From positions 97,669 through 161,668 of the forward strand of contig NZ_WBOL01000008.1 of NCBI RefSeq assembly GCF_008973715.1: a stretch of 64,000 bases of DNA, given 5' to 3'. The stretch is from Nitrincola schmidtii (GTDB lineage: Bacteria > Pseudomonadota > Gammaproteobacteria > Pseudomonadales > Balneatricaceae). Shown here piece by piece: positions 8,936 to 19,102 of the stretch. The position numbers and the translations under genes were made by a program. How positions within the stretch are numbered: the first letter of the stretch is position 1; each line of letters opens with the position of its first letter. The notes under the pieces are model-generated. The model was given only the letters and a program-made list of their open reading frames with translations, had not been told where the DNA came from and searched no databases.

Positions 8936-10297
8936 TTAATAGCTACGTGACGGTTCTCGCATGGTCACAAACTCTTCTGCAGCCGTTGGATGGATACCAA
9001 TGGTTGCATCGAAGGTTGCTTTAGTGGCTCCTGCTTTCAACGCAACCGCGATGCCTTGAATAATTTCACCGGCATCAGCACCCACCATATGCACGCCGAC
9101 GACTTTGTCGTTGCTGCGATCAACCAGTAGCTTCATCAAGGTGCGCTCTTCGCTACCACTGAGGGTATGCTTCATCGATCTAAACTCAGAACGATACACA
9201 TCTAACTGCGGGTAACGCTTAATTGCGTCCTCTTCCGTCAAGCCTACTGTACCGATATTAGGTTGAGAAAAAACGGCCGTTGGAATTAACTCGTAATCAA
9301 CAGGCGGGCTACCTTTTCCATATAAGGACCTGACTAATGCCATACCCTCAGCCAAGGCAACAGGGGTTAATTGAACACGATCAATGACATCTCCCACCGC
9401 ATAGATTGAAGGTATTGAGGTTTGATACTGTTCATTCACTGAAATCGCGCCATTGTTAGCCAATGCCACACCGACCGTTTCCAACCCTAAACCTTCTGTT
9501 TTAGGTACTCTGCCTGTGGCATACATGACTTGATCTGCAAGCTCTGTTTGACCATCGATAAACACAACCTTTAACCGCCCATCTGAATGCTTCTCAATTG
9601 AGGCAATTTCAGTATTAAAGCGAAGCTTAACGCCTTTTTTGGCAACTTCTTGTGCGGTAAATTCGCGAACTTCTTGATCAAAACCTTTTAAGAACAGTGC
9701 ACCACGATGAACGAGATGGGTATCACACCCCAAGCCTGCAAAAATACCGGCGAACTCAATAGCGATGTATCCTCCACCGACCACGATAACTCGCTTAGGA
9801 AAGGTTTCTAAATCAAATACCTCATTGGATGAGATGATGTGCTCAGCTCCAGGAATATCCGGTACAAATGGCCAACCACCTACAGCAACCAGTATCCGCT
9901 CTGCAGAGAATGTCTTATCGCCAACCTGCACAGACTGTGGGCCAGAGATTACAGCCCTTCCATCCATCAAGGTACAACCGGAGTTCACTAATAAATTGCG
10001 GTAAATTTCATTTAAGCGAGAAATTTCTTTGGTCTTATTATCACGTAGCGTCGGCCAATCAAAATTAGTACCTTGAGTGGTTAATCCGAAACCCGCTGCC
10101 TCAGAGAAAGATTCTGCATATTGAGAAGCATATACGTAAAGTTTCTTAGGCACGCATCCCACATTAACACAGGTTCCGCCAAGATAACGTTCTTCAGCAA
10201 TACCGACACGAACGCCCATGGCTGCAGCCATTCGTGCGGCGCGGACACCGCCCGACCCTGCACCAATGACAAATAGATCAAAATCAAATTTGCTCAC
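8936..10297 (-). CDS. gor: Glutathione-disulfide reductase
   Basis: An NADPH-dependent flavoprotein that restores glutathione in the cytoplasm. It has the FAD-binding GAGSGG at residues 12-17, the redox disulfide in [12 protein letters not shown] (C43, C48), the NADPH-binding [12 protein letters not shown], and the C-terminal HPTAAEE catalytic motif. The 453-residue length is normal. It is transcribed away from xthA across a 187-bp promoter region. Confidence 0.95.
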   Translation of the reverse strand: MSKFDFDLFVIGAGSGGVRAARMAAAMGVRVGIAEERYLGGTCVNVGCVPKKLYVYASQYAESFSEAAGFGLTTQGTNFDWPTLRDNKTKEISRLNEIYRNLLVNSGCTLMDGRAVISGPQSVQVGDKTFSAERILVAVGGWPFVPDIPGAEHIISSNEVFDLETFPKRVIVVGGGYIAIEFAGIFAGLGCDTHLVHRGALFLKGFDQEVREFTAQEVAKKGVKLRFNTEIASIEKHSDGRLKVVFIDGQTELADQVMYATGRVPKTEGLGLETVGVALANNGAISVNEQYQTSIPSIYAVGDVIDRVQLTPVALAEGMALVRSLYGKGSPPVDYELIPTAVFSQPNIGTVGLTEEDAIKRYPQLDVYRSEFRSMKHTLSGSEERTLMKLLVDRSNDKVVGVHMVGADAGEIIQGIAVALKAGATKATFDATIGIHPTAAEEFVTMREPSRSY

Positions 10298-10484
10298 CTG
10301 AAACTCCTTGCTCGCTATTCACTATGCGATAAGGATACACCCTATAGCAGGGTTGTGACTAATCGAACCAGACTAAATATCGGATTAATAAAGACTATCA
10401 AACAAATATGCTGATTCGATTTGCTGAACTGCCGCTAGCCTTTTAGAATGAAGCATCATTTAGATAATCCTAAGAGAGTTTTTC

Positions 10485-11300
10485 ATGAAATTGGTTTCGT
10501 TCAACACCAACAGTATTCGTATGCGCTTGCATCAACTTGAAGCCCTGATTGCAACTCATCAACCTGATGTGATTGGCATCCAAGAAACCAAGGTCACCGA
10601 TCAAGACTTCCCCATCGCAGAGATTGAAGCCCTTGGATATCATGCCTATTTTCATGGTCAGAAGACGCACTATGGGGTTTGTTTATTATCTAAAAAGCCT
10701 GCGTTAAGTATTCAAAAAGGCTTTCCTGATGATGACGAAACAGCTCAAAAACGTCTGATTATTGGTGAGTTTATGAGTGACTCGGGTAAACCTTACACAC
10801 TCATTAATGGCTACTTCCCACAAGGCGAAAATATCACTCACGAGATTAAGTTTCCCGCCAAACGTAAGTTTTATGCGGATCTATTAAGGTTATTAAATGA
10901 GCAGTACTCAGCAGATCAACCCTTAGTGGTGATGGGAGACTTAAATATCTCTGCAGAAGATAGTGATATCGGTATTGGCGAACCCAACCGCTTACGCTGG
11001 TTAAAAACGGGGAAAACCAGCTTTCAGCCTGAAGAACGTGAATGGCTATCACACTTACATGCATGGGGATTAAAAGATACCTATCGTAAAATCCACCCCA
11101 CCAAAAACGATAAATTCAGCTGGTTTGATTATCGCAGCAAAGGGTTTGAAGACGACCCTAAGCGAGGACTGAGAATCGACGCCATTCTAACCACTGATGT
11201 ACTCACTCAGTGCTGCACCGACAGTGATATAGATTATGAAGTCAGAGGCATGACCAAACCTTCCGATCATGCCCCCGTTTGGTCTGCCTTTGACTATTAA
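10485..11300 (+). CDS. xthA: Exodeoxyribonuclease III
   Basis: An AP endonuclease and 3'-5' exonuclease of base excision repair. Catalytic residues align with E. coli Exo III: N7, E34, D152/N154 in GDLNIS, and D261/H262 in SDHAPVW. The length, 271 residues, is normal. It is a single gene, divergent from gor, so oxidative-stress repair and glutathione redox genes share an intergenic region. Confidence 0.95.
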   Translation: MKLVSFNTNSIRMRLHQLEALIATHQPDVIGIQETKVTDQDFPIAEIEALGYHAYFHGQKTHYGVCLLSKKPALSIQKGFPDDDETAQKRLIIGEFMSDSGKPYTLINGYFPQGENITHEIKFPAKRKFYADLLRLLNEQYSADQPLVVMGDLNISAEDSDIGIGEPNRLRWLKTGKTSFQPEEREWLSHLHAWGLKDTYRKIHPTKNDKFSWFDYRSKGFEDDPKRGLRIDAILTTDVLTQCCTDSDIDYEVRGMTKPSDHAPVWSAFDY

Positions 11301-11309
11301 GATTTAGAC

Positions 11310-12221
11310 CTAAGGTTTAAGCACTAAAATATCGCAAGGTACAGCGTCTAGCACTCGCTCGACGCTGCTACCGAGCAAGAGTCGATCAATCATTCCACGC
11401 GCCAAAGAACCCATCACCACCATATTTATGCTCTTTTCTCGCACAAACTCGGGCAGTTTGCGATGTATCTCTCCTTCAACAACATGTAACAAGCTTAGAT
11501 CAAATGAAGGATCAAAGGATAACACCACCTCTTTCAGACGTGCTTCATGCTCAGCTTTTATGCGAAGGTGCATCGACTCAAAATCACCAATGACCGTGTC
11601 ATCAAAAATCGCCGATTGAGGAATCGATGCGAAAGTATGCAGGATATGTAATTCTGCACCTAAGGATTTAGCCATGACTTGTGCATATTGAAGTATTTTT
11701 AAGTCTATCTCTGCCGCTTTATCATGAGCATGAAAAGGATCTATCGCCGCCACAATACGCATATGCTCAGGCCAAGGTTGCTCCTTACATAACAATAGCG
11801 GGGTTTGCGCTTCACGAAGTAAAAGCCAGTCTTGGGGTGCCAAGAGTCGATGCAACAAATGAGGATGCTCTGCCACTTCATGCAAAATTAAATCCGGCTG
11901 AAAGCGCTTAGCTTTCGTTAAGACTCCATCAGTAATATATTTAGCCCAAGCGACATCGGTGGTAATTTCGCAAGAATGGTGACGATAGGAAGATGCTATT
12001 TGATCGAGTACCTTTTCCATCGCCCGCATGCGTTGATGTTGCAGGTTATCCAGCATAGCCGGACTGATCATACTCATACTGCTAGGGTAGGATTGATAAC
12101 CGCACTTAAACAACTCGATTGAGGTGTTTGCACACTCACTGACGCGAATAGCCTTATCTAGCAAACTATCAGTCGGCTCTTCAGTGGTCATGTTGACCAG
12201 CATTTTACTGAGCTTAGCCAT
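11310..12221 (-). CDS. Tandem universal stress protein (UspE-like)
   Basis: A 303-residue protein with two USP domains: the first ends near residue 145, the second spans about 150-303 and keeps the ATP-loop pattern VMGSLARGMIDRLLLGSSVERVL near the C-terminus. The start is the ATG at 12221, with AGGAG eight bases upstream; a longer frame beginning at 12248 would cover this ribosome site. UspE-type proteins act in stress tolerance and motility; no specific role is shown here. Confidence 0.85.
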   Translation of the reverse strand: MAKLSKMLVNMTTEEPTDSLLDKAIRVSECANTSIELFKCGYQSYPSSMSMISPAMLDNLQHQRMRAMEKVLDQIASSYRHHSCEITTDVAWAKYITDGVLTKAKRFQPDLILHEVAEHPHLLHRLLAPQDWLLLREAQTPLLLCKEQPWPEHMRIVAAIDPFHAHDKAAEIDLKILQYAQVMAKSLGAELHILHTFASIPQSAIFDDTVIGDFESMHLRIKAEHEARLKEVVLSFDPSFDLSLLHVVEGEIHRKLPEFVREKSINMVVMGSLARGMIDRLLLGSSVERVLDAVPCDILVLKP

Positions 12222-12289
12222 CTTACTTCTCCTAAAAACCTTTATCACTTAAGTCTAGCTCATACCACTCACCAAAACGCTGATCAAAC

Positions 12290-12916
12290 TCAGCAAAATG
12301 GCCAAATGCATAGACCAGAGGGTAAACGACAGTTAGGTATTTGAGACTCATAAGCACGCGCCCTACTCTCTACCGTACGTGCAACGTTGATAAGCCAAGG
12401 CTTATTATTATAGGTCCGATTCCTGAAACCTGTGTGCCCCTCGTGATAATTTAAATAGAGGTTAAAAGCATCGGTTAATGCGATGCCATTCCGCTGATTC
12501 GATACGCTGTTATACCAACCAATAAAATCTAAAGCATCATCAATATTGGTCCGGCGCGCAAGTCGATTACCGGTTGCCCGTCGATAGTCATCCCAAGTGC
12601 CATCTTGCGCTTGTGCATAGCCAAAAGCAGAGGATTTTCGTGGCATAGGAATAAAACCAAACAAGGTTGGTCTTGGGGGACGTGCATTATGAACAAATGA
12701 GGATTCTTGTCTTACAAAAGCAATCTGTATGGATACAGGAGTACCCCAGCGTGATTCAGATTTTTTCGCTGCTCGATACCAGCTAGGATCATGCGCGATA
12801 ATGTCACAAATATTTTCATGTGCTCGCGCAGGAGGCGGCGATGAAGCACAACCAGATAACAGGAAAATTGCTGACAAGATCAGGAAAAGTAAGGTATTTT
12901 TAAATATTCTATTCAT
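12290..12916 (-). CDS. Lipoprotein with lytic transglycosylase (SLT) domain
   Basis: The 208-residue protein has a lipoprotein signal ending in the lipobox LLSGC, so it should be attached to a membrane in the periplasm. The mature part looks like a soluble lytic transglycosylase fold, with the catalytic glutamate in AFVRQESSF, then SSAFGYAQAQ and the LNYHEG motif. It probably cleaves peptidoglycan. The ATG at 12916 is preferred over the TTG two codons earlier. Confidence 0.8.
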   Translation of the reverse strand: MNRIFKNTLLFLILSAIFLLSGCASSPPPARAHENICDIIAHDPSWYRAAKKSESRWGTPVSIQIAFVRQESSFVHNARPPRPTLFGFIPMPRKSSAFGYAQAQDGTWDDYRRATGNRLARRTNIDDALDFIGWYNSVSNQRNGIALTDAFNLYLNYHEGHTGFRNRTYNNKPWLINVARTVESRARAYESQIPNCRLPSGLCIWPFC

Positions 12917-12946
12917 ACACAAAATATACCTGATTGTGTATGAAAT

Positions 12947-12980
12947 AAAACCCCATATCTTAGTAAAGATATGGGGTTTT
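12947..12980. terminator. Strong 14-bp stem terminator
   Basis: AAAACCCCATATCT (12947-12960) pairs perfectly with AGATATGGGGTTTT (12967-12980) across a six-base loop. It lies just downstream of the permease gene on the minus strand, with a T-rich tail in that direction. Confidence 0.88.
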
Positions 12981-13003
12981 ATGATTTTCGATTGAAACGT
13001 AAC

Positions 13004-14422
13004 TTAGTGAGGCTGTTTCCCTTCCTCTACGACGGCAGGATCAGGATTTTCCTCTATGTGTATCGGCTCCTCTGGTGCTTCACCCTCATGCTCTTTAAGA
13101 GCACTCTTGCTACGCATTTCGATCAACAACCACAGAACAAAACCTGCACCAAGACCCCAAGCTGCACCATGAGTAGCTAAAACCACACCCATGATTCCTG
13201 CGACACCCATGGAGGTTGCATTATCAATCTGCTCTACAGCCACGGCGATACACAGATAGCCAGTGATCAACAACGTGATTGACAAGGCGATCGGCAGAAC
13301 AGGTCTGAACAACGTGACCAGTGGTAGCAAGAAGAGTGCAATGAAACCAACTATCCAGAAAACACCCGCACCTGAGTAAATGGTATCCATGGCACCACGA
13401 CCATAACGGTAGCGCTCAGCAATGGTCGCCATGACACCGGTAAACAGAGGACCTGCCAAGCCTGGGTATGGCGCAAAGAATGAGTGCATCAAGTTACGGA
13501 TACCAGTGACAATATGCACACGGTCTACGTTAACTTCAATTTTTTCATCTGGACGTAAATGGTCAACACGCTTTAATAAGCTTTGGCCCACAATGATGTC
13601 ACCAAACGCTATAATGTAAGCGATAATCGCAGTTGGTATAGCCGCTAGCACCAGTTGGAAGGTTGGGAAGCCAACGGTAAAGGGTAAATAGTCCCATATT
13701 TTACCAAAAGCGGGTAACTCTATGCCCCACTGAACAGCTGGCAAAGGATACTCAGACACTGACCAACCGATCACCATGGTGATCAACATACCCGGAACCA
13801 TACCGTAACCGGCAATTATTTTGGCCCAACGGTGTTTTTCTACCCAGTCACGGAAAGAGAGGGAGAAAAGTACGTATACGGTGATCAAACCACCGATACC
13901 CAATGAAATTGGCGTGTTGTACAAACGTCCACCTTCACTGATTTCACCACTGATCGCCGCTATACCCGCACCTAGCAAGATACCTGCCTTGATTGAATTG
14001 GGAATATTGTTGACCAGCTTACTGCCTAAACGGGTAATACCCATAAATAGGAAGATAAACGTAACCACGAGTTGCAACGCAACTAAGGCACGAATAGCAT
14101 CAGGACCTGGCTCAAATCCTCCAATAAATAGAAGTACAACAGGTATCGCAGGTGTTATCCAACCTGGAACAAAAGGCACACCTAACAAGTTAGGTAGCAT
14201 AAACCCTATGCCACAGACGACTACATAGGCTAGTGCAACGTCATAAGGGAGCCCTAAGTAACGCTCTAGCAAAGGAATCATACCCATTGCTACGACAAAC
14301 ATTACCAGTGCCTGAATTGTTTCTGCCACTTCCCAACGGTAGTGAATGAATGGCAAACGGATCTTGAAGGGACCCGCGGGCCAGTAAGGGTGTTCCTCAC
14401 CATGCTTACGCTGATATAACAT
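13004..14422 (-). CDS. NCS2/SulP-like permease
   Basis: A 472-residue protein with 12-14 hydrophobic segments and a charged, glutamate-rich C-terminal tail. The overall pattern (NLLGVPFVPGWITPAIPVVLL, ALVALQLVVTFIFLFMG) is that of the nucleobase/ascorbate-xanthine permease and sulfate permease superfamily, but no substrate-specific motif was recognised and no STAS domain is present. It forms its own transcription unit, ending at the 12947 terminator. The substrate is unknown. Confidence 0.65.
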   Translation of the reverse strand: MLYQRKHGEEHPYWPAGPFKIRLPFIHYRWEVAETIQALVMFVVAMGMIPLLERYLGLPYDVALAYVVVCGIGFMLPNLLGVPFVPGWITPAIPVVLLFIGGFEPGPDAIRALVALQLVVTFIFLFMGITRLGSKLVNNIPNSIKAGILLGAGIAAISGEISEGGRLYNTPISLGIGGLITVYVLFSLSFRDWVEKHRWAKIIAGYGMVPGMLITMVIGWSVSEYPLPAVQWGIELPAFGKIWDYLPFTVGFPTFQLVLAAIPTAIIAYIIAFGDIIVGQSLLKRVDHLRPDEKIEVNVDRVHIVTGIRNLMHSFFAPYPGLAGPLFTGVMATIAERYRYGRGAMDTIYSGAGVFWIVGFIALFLLPLVTLFRPVLPIALSITLLITGYLCIAVAVEQIDNATSMGVAGIMGVVLATHGAAWGLGAGFVLWLLIEMRSKSALKEHEGEAPEEPIHIEENPDPAVVEEGKQPH

Positions 14423-14606
14423 AGGGTTCTCTCTGTTTTATTCCTTAAGAAAAGGGAGTTGAAGTGTGATTAACAGCACACCTCATGGGACGCAGTAAAG
14501 GTAAACCCTTATCACTATTGAAGTCGATACAGAAAGGAGATACTTTAGTCGCAATTAACCACTAAAGTATTAGGGAAAACACTAATCTCGCTTTCAGACT
14601 CATCGA

Positions 14607-16985
14607 TTAACTGTTCACTGTCAAACGATCATCATGAAGCGGTTGTGGATGACCCAGTAAATAACCTTGAAAACGCTTACAACCGAGACTTTTTAGCAGG
14701 TTAAATTGCTGCTCCGTTTCCACTCCTTCAGCAATCACTTCAAAGTTAAAAGCTTCTCCAAGCGATAATACTGTTCTTACAATGGCTTCTTCACCACTGC
14801 CAGAAGTCAAGCTTCTAACAAATGACTGATCAATTTTAATTTGGCTAACAGGCAAGTGTTTAAGATAACTCAGTGAAGAGTAACCCGTTCCAAAATCATC
14901 TAAAGAAACTTGAACACCCATTTCACGAAGTTCAATAATCTTTAATGAAACCTGATCTATTTGTTCGACAAGAAGACTCTCTGTTAGCTCTAACTTCAAT
15001 CGCTCTGGATTGATTTGATGCATCGAGACAAGCTGTCTAATATCATCAACAAAGGAAGCTTTGGATATCTGCAACCCACTGACATTCACTGCCAAAACCA
15101 AGTGCTGATATTCAGCAATAGCTGACCAAGTCTGTAATTGTTGACACGCTGTTTGTAAAACCCATTTTCCAATCGACACAATCAGATCTGAGCGCTCCGC
15201 TACCGGAATAAACTCCGCTGGCGAAACAAACCCTAACTCTGGATGATGCCAGCGCAAAAGAGCCTCAGCACCAATAACGGATCTATCTACATCTGTTTGA
15301 ACTTGATAGTAGAGCATAAACTCTTTATTTTGCTGCGCTCGCAGCAAGGCTTGATAAACCTTAATATAACGCTGAGTCAAGGCTTCGGCGCGTTCATCGT
15401 AAAATACAATTCTTCGATTAGTATCTGCTCTGGCTTGCTGAAGTGCAGAGGTCGATTGCTGAATAATATCATCAGCCGATCGATCATCATGATCATAAAG
15501 AGATACCCCAATTCGGCTTTTCAACCGCAAAGAGATCTCTTCTATCAGGAATTCAGCACTCAAGCGTTGATGCAATGTTTGTGATAACTGCTCCATATCC
15601 AGTGCAACCTGACTGCTATTATTGCCTACGTCAGGAAACCAGATAACAAACTCATCTGACCCCCAGCGGCAAATGATACGTGCTTGATCACAATACTTGA
15701 CTAACCGACGAGCAGTTTCTATTAAGATTTTATCGCCAATAACATGCCCTTGAGCTTCGTTTATACTTCTAAATCCGTCGATATTGACACAAAACACAGC
15801 GCCCAACTGCCTTTTGCGCCCACTATCAAGGAAACGCTGCAACTCTTGCTCTAAGTGCTGACGATTGGGTAATCCAGTCAAGGCATCATGCAAACTCAAA
15901 TACCTAAGCCGCGATTCAGCTTCTTTAAGCCTAGTCAGATCATTAAACGCAGCAACGTAAAATTGAATAGTTTGCTGATCATCGCAAACGGCATGAATCG
16001 TTAATAACTCAGGATATAACTCTCCATTTTTATGAAGATTCCAAATCTCTCCACTCCAATAATGATTTCGCTGCAGCTCATGGTACATGCCAAGATAAAA
16101 CGCCTGATCATGATAGCCGGATTTAAGTATTGCAGGTGTCTTACCTATCACCTCTTCTTCGGCATACCCGGTGATTGAGGTGAAGGCGTGATTCACTCTA
16201 AGAATGTGCTCTTGAGCATCGGTAATAAACATACCCGAAGGCGTTTCGAATGCGACGGCAGCAAGTCGCTGCTCCTGTTGGGACGATTCCAAACGTTCCA
16301 ACATTGTATTTACTTCTGCAAATAATTTACCAAACTCATTTCGTTCTTGAATGGAAATTCTGGCAGACATTTGATCAGTTTCTTCTATTTTTTCTAGAAA
16401 ACCCACTAGAGAAAGAATCGGGCGCGTAAATCGTTTGCCTGTGATTACCGCAAGCATTAACGAAAAGGGCACCATGAATAACGAAATGGCTAACAGAGTT
16501 AAACTATCGCGTTTCAATACCTCAATTAGGGTATTGAGCCTATAGCTCACAAAAACCGTGCCGATCACCAAGTTTTCATAGATAACCGGAATAAACAGGT
16601 ATAAATTTGCACCCTCACGTTGTGAAGTAACATCCGAGATATCAGGCAACTCCGGAATTGTAAAATTCTCTTGCCGATGAAATTGATAAGCGGGTCGCCG
16701 GTCGATTTGGTAAAAGACGAGTGCCTCCAAGTCACCGAATGATTCCAACTTAGTTGAAATGTCTGCCGCAACTGCCAAATCCTTTAACAACGCAAGGCGA
16801 GCTAAATCCTGGCTTAATACCAGCGCGACGGTGTTCGCCTGCGAAGTGATTCGCTCCTGCTGCATGGCCATATACCATACCAGAAAGCTGGTATAACCTA
16901 CCGCTCCCGTTAACAATGCAACCGATAAAATAATGATGACTAACCGGCGCGTTATCGAACCTTTACATTTAAACCCGTGGATCAA
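14607..16985 (-). CDS. CHASE8-like/HAMP/PAS/GGDEF/EAL membrane protein
   Basis: A 792-residue c-di-GMP protein. An N-terminal membrane helix (about 12-33), a periplasmic CHASE8-like sensor (about 40-150), a second helix (about 155-178), HAMP, a PAS domain (about 245-355), GGDEF (about 365-520) and EAL (about 535-785) can be followed in order. The GGDEF signature is degenerate (WGSDEF: serine for the second glycine), while EAL is intact (EALLRW, DDFGTGYSSL). It is therefore more likely a phosphodiesterase. The likely start is the TTG at 16985, three bases after the rhodanese stop. Confidence 0.88.
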   Translation of the reverse strand: MIHGFKCKGSITRRLVIIILSVALLTGAVGYTSFLVWYMAMQQERITSQANTVALVLSQDLARLALLKDLAVAADISTKLESFGDLEALVFYQIDRRPAYQFHRQENFTIPELPDISDVTSQREGANLYLFIPVIYENLVIGTVFVSYRLNTLIEVLKRDSLTLLAISLFMVPFSLMLAVITGKRFTRPILSLVGFLEKIEETDQMSARISIQERNEFGKLFAEVNTMLERLESSQQEQRLAAVAFETPSGMFITDAQEHILRVNHAFTSITGYAEEEVIGKTPAILKSGYHDQAFYLGMYHELQRNHYWSGEIWNLHKNGELYPELLTIHAVCDDQQTIQFYVAAFNDLTRLKEAESRLRYLSLHDALTGLPNRQHLEQELQRFLDSGRKRQLGAVFCVNIDGFRSINEAQGHVIGDKILIETARRLVKYCDQARIICRWGSDEFVIWFPDVGNNSSQVALDMEQLSQTLHQRLSAEFLIEEISLRLKSRIGVSLYDHDDRSADDIIQQSTSALQQARADTNRRIVFYDERAEALTQRYIKVYQALLRAQQNKEFMLYYQVQTDVDRSVIGAEALLRWHHPELGFVSPAEFIPVAERSDLIVSIGKWVLQTACQQLQTWSAIAEYQHLVLAVNVSGLQISKASFVDDIRQLVSMHQINPERLKLELTESLLVEQIDQVSLKIIELREMGVQVSLDDFGTGYSSLSYLKHLPVSQIKIDQSFVRSLTSGSGEEAIVRTVLSLGEAFNFEVIAEGVETEQQFNLLKSLGCKRFQGYLLGHPQPLHDDRLTVNS

Positions 16986-16988
16986 GGT

Positions 16989-17867
16989 TTAGGGTTCCAC
17001 TTCAGATGGATTGGTAATGGGTAGTACTGGATCATTCCCCCACTCTTGCCATGAACCATCGTATATCGACACTTTATATCCTAACTCTTGCAATACAATA
17101 AAATTCAGCGCTGACTCCGCACCGCCACCGCAATAAAGAATAATCTCTTCATCTTTTGGCAAATCAGCATATACGGATGCCAATTCTTCTAGCGGCCGAA
17201 TTCTGTTACCCGTGTCTGTAACTTCATAGTTTTGTGTGCAAGGATAATGTTCAGCGGTAGGAATATGACCGAAACGATTGGCGGTAGACTTCACCCCAAA
17301 ATAATGTGGCTGCTCTCTTCCATCAAGTATCCGGCGTTGGCCAATAGAAACCAATGTCCCTAATTTCGACTGCAACTTGCTTTGATCAAGTGTAGGAACG
17401 AAATTTGTTGCCTCAGGCAAAATGGCTTCATTAGTCACAGGTAGCAATCCTTCTGACCAATCGCCAAAACCAACATTCAATAACTTAACATTGGTATGTC
17501 CTAGGGTTTCTAACAACCAAAAGAGCCTAGCTGCCCAAATAAACTCTCCATTGTCCATAACGATAATGGTTTTGTCATAATCAACACTCGCTTCACTAAA
17601 CAGCTGTTGCAATTGTTGCAAGCTAGGCATCATGAAATTTTCGTCAAAAAGATATTCGTATGGAACATTCACTGCTTTTTCAATGTGTTGAAGGTTAAAA
17701 TCAGAATCACTTCTGACATCGATTAACAGCACATCCTGTCGATCTAGATGATTGCTTAACCACTCTGCATCAACGATCGATCCTGGCTCATTGGCTAGTG
17801 AGAAAGGACTGAGCAGGATCAAAGCGGAAAACAACAATGTGGAAACTACTTTAGTAAAACGTTTCAT
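16989..17867 (-). CDS. Exported two-domain rhodanese-like sulfurtransferase
   Basis: A 292-residue protein with a signal peptide (cleavage likely after FSLA near residue 25) and two rhodanese domains. The second carries the active-site cysteine in ILYCGGGAES near residue 254; in the first, the loop reads MDNGEF without cysteine, as in the inactive domain of thiosulfate sulfurtransferases. It is probably periplasmic. It lies just upstream of the GGDEF/EAL gene with a three-base gap, so it may supply or modulate its periplasmic sensor. ATG at 17867 has AGG upstream. Confidence 0.82.
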   Translation of the reverse strand: MKRFTKVVSTLLFSALILLSPFSLANEPGSIVDAEWLSNHLDRQDVLLIDVRSDSDFNLQHIEKAVNVPYEYLFDENFMMPSLQQLQQLFSEASVDYDKTIIVMDNGEFIWAARLFWLLETLGHTNVKLLNVGFGDWSEGLLPVTNEAILPEATNFVPTLDQSKLQSKLGTLVSIGQRRILDGREQPHYFGVKSTANRFGHIPTAEHYPCTQNYEVTDTGNRIRPLEELASVYADLPKDEEIILYCGGGAESALNFIVLQELGYKVSIYDGSWQEWGNDPVLPITNPSEVEP

Positions 17868-18099
17868 AATCAACCTACAACTTAATGGTTTGATAAGCAG
17901 CGCGAATTTCAGATATATTGAAATATCTGTTTAACACTAGCAGATTGAATTAAAAAAACACTGAGGCTAATCAAAAAACCAAGACTTAGAACCACTATTT
18001 ATACTAAATTGTTTAGACTCATGAGCGAAAACATCTTATTAAAATCTTGGTAAACTCTTGGTAAAAATCTCTAAAAAATTATGCTTTATCATATAAATC

Positions 18100-18651
18100 A
18101 TGAATGACTGGAAAAATATAATGGAAAAAATTCTTAATTCAAGTCGTTTCTTAGTGTTATTTATCGTTATCATCTGTTCTATTTCGGCACTTTTACTGTA
18201 TTTATCCAGCATGAATGTAATCTTTAATATCGTACTTGAAGTGTTAGAACGCGTTCCCAGCAGTGCGGATAGTGGCAAAAGACTTGCTGTTAAACTGCTC
18301 AAAATCCTTGACACCTTGCTGATTGCGGTGACTTTCCAAATAATCGCTGTCGGTCTTTATCGCTTATTCATTTCATCGTCCGAGACCAGTGGTTCGGGAT
18401 TATTATCAGCTTTGAAAATCAATGACTTTCATGACCTGAAAATCACCCTGATTCAAGTGGCGATGGTCATTATGGTGGTACTGTTTCTAGAACAGGCTGT
18501 CGAAGTTGGCGCCACTATCGAGACACTTTATATGGGGATCGCCATCTCGTTAGTCATCTTCAGTGGCGTCTTTGCCGCGAAAAGTATGGGACACAGATCC
18601 GACTCGGCACAAAAGGCAATTGACAGATTCATCGAAAAAAACGATCTATAA
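18100..18651 (+). CDS. YqhA-like (UPF0114) inner membrane protein
   Basis: A 183-residue protein with about four hydrophobic segments (residues 16-38, 68-90, 110-130, 140-160). The arrangement and the central KILDTLLIAVTFQIIAVGLY segment resemble the UPF0114/YqhA family of unknown function. No clear ribosome site precedes the ATG at 18100 or an alternative ATG at 18121. It is a single gene between two unrelated units. Confidence 0.6.
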   Translation: MNDWKNIMEKILNSSRFLVLFIVIICSISALLLYLSSMNVIFNIVLEVLERVPSSADSGKRLAVKLLKILDTLLIAVTFQIIAVGLYRLFISSSETSGSGLLSALKINDFHDLKITLIQVAMVIMVVLFLEQAVEVGATIETLYMGIAISLVIFSGVFAAKSMGHRSDSAQKAIDRFIEKNDL

Positions 18652-18725
18652 ATATCAACTATCCTGTTTTACCGATATGAAACCAGTGCTATAACTAAGT
18701 TGTAACCCATCACTGGAGGTGTACC

Positions 18726-19043
18726 ATGAAAACAATTAGACAAGTATCACTGGATTCTCACAAAGTTGTGAATGAGTTGATCCTAAAAGAAGGCTACAGA
18801 ATCGTCAAAACCGAGTTCAGCTTCAATCAGTCAATTGTTGCTTGGATAGAAGAGCCACTGCGTGCCGACCTACCCACTGAACACTGTTTTTTGAAAGTGG
18901 TTGAAAACAGTCAACCGGTACCTTTGGTGTATGAATATGTGAGTTCTGCTTTCAATCCGTTTGATTCAAAAGCAGTACATTTGTTCCGAGTTCCTGAAAG
19001 TGTTGCTAGATCTGAACCTACTCGACTCTCGGCGGTTGCTTAA
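18726..19043 (+). CDS. Conserved-looking hypothetical protein, 105 aa
   Basis: Not recognised. A soluble 105-residue protein with no signal peptide or membrane segment. TGGAGG five bases before the ATG and a TATAACT hexamer upstream (about 18691) support real expression. The gene ends 60 bases before a NhaR-like regulator on the same strand, so they may be linked. The function is unknown. Confidence 0.6.
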   Translation: MKTIRQVSLDSHKVVNELILKEGYRIVKTEFSFNQSIVAWIEEPLRADLPTEHCFLKVVENSQPVPLVYEYVSSAFNPFDSKAVHLFRVPESVARSEPTRLSAVA

Positions 19044-19102
19044 CTATGCTTAAGTGACACATAAAAGAAAATCTGATCAGAAGCCACATTAAGGAGGAGC
19101 TT

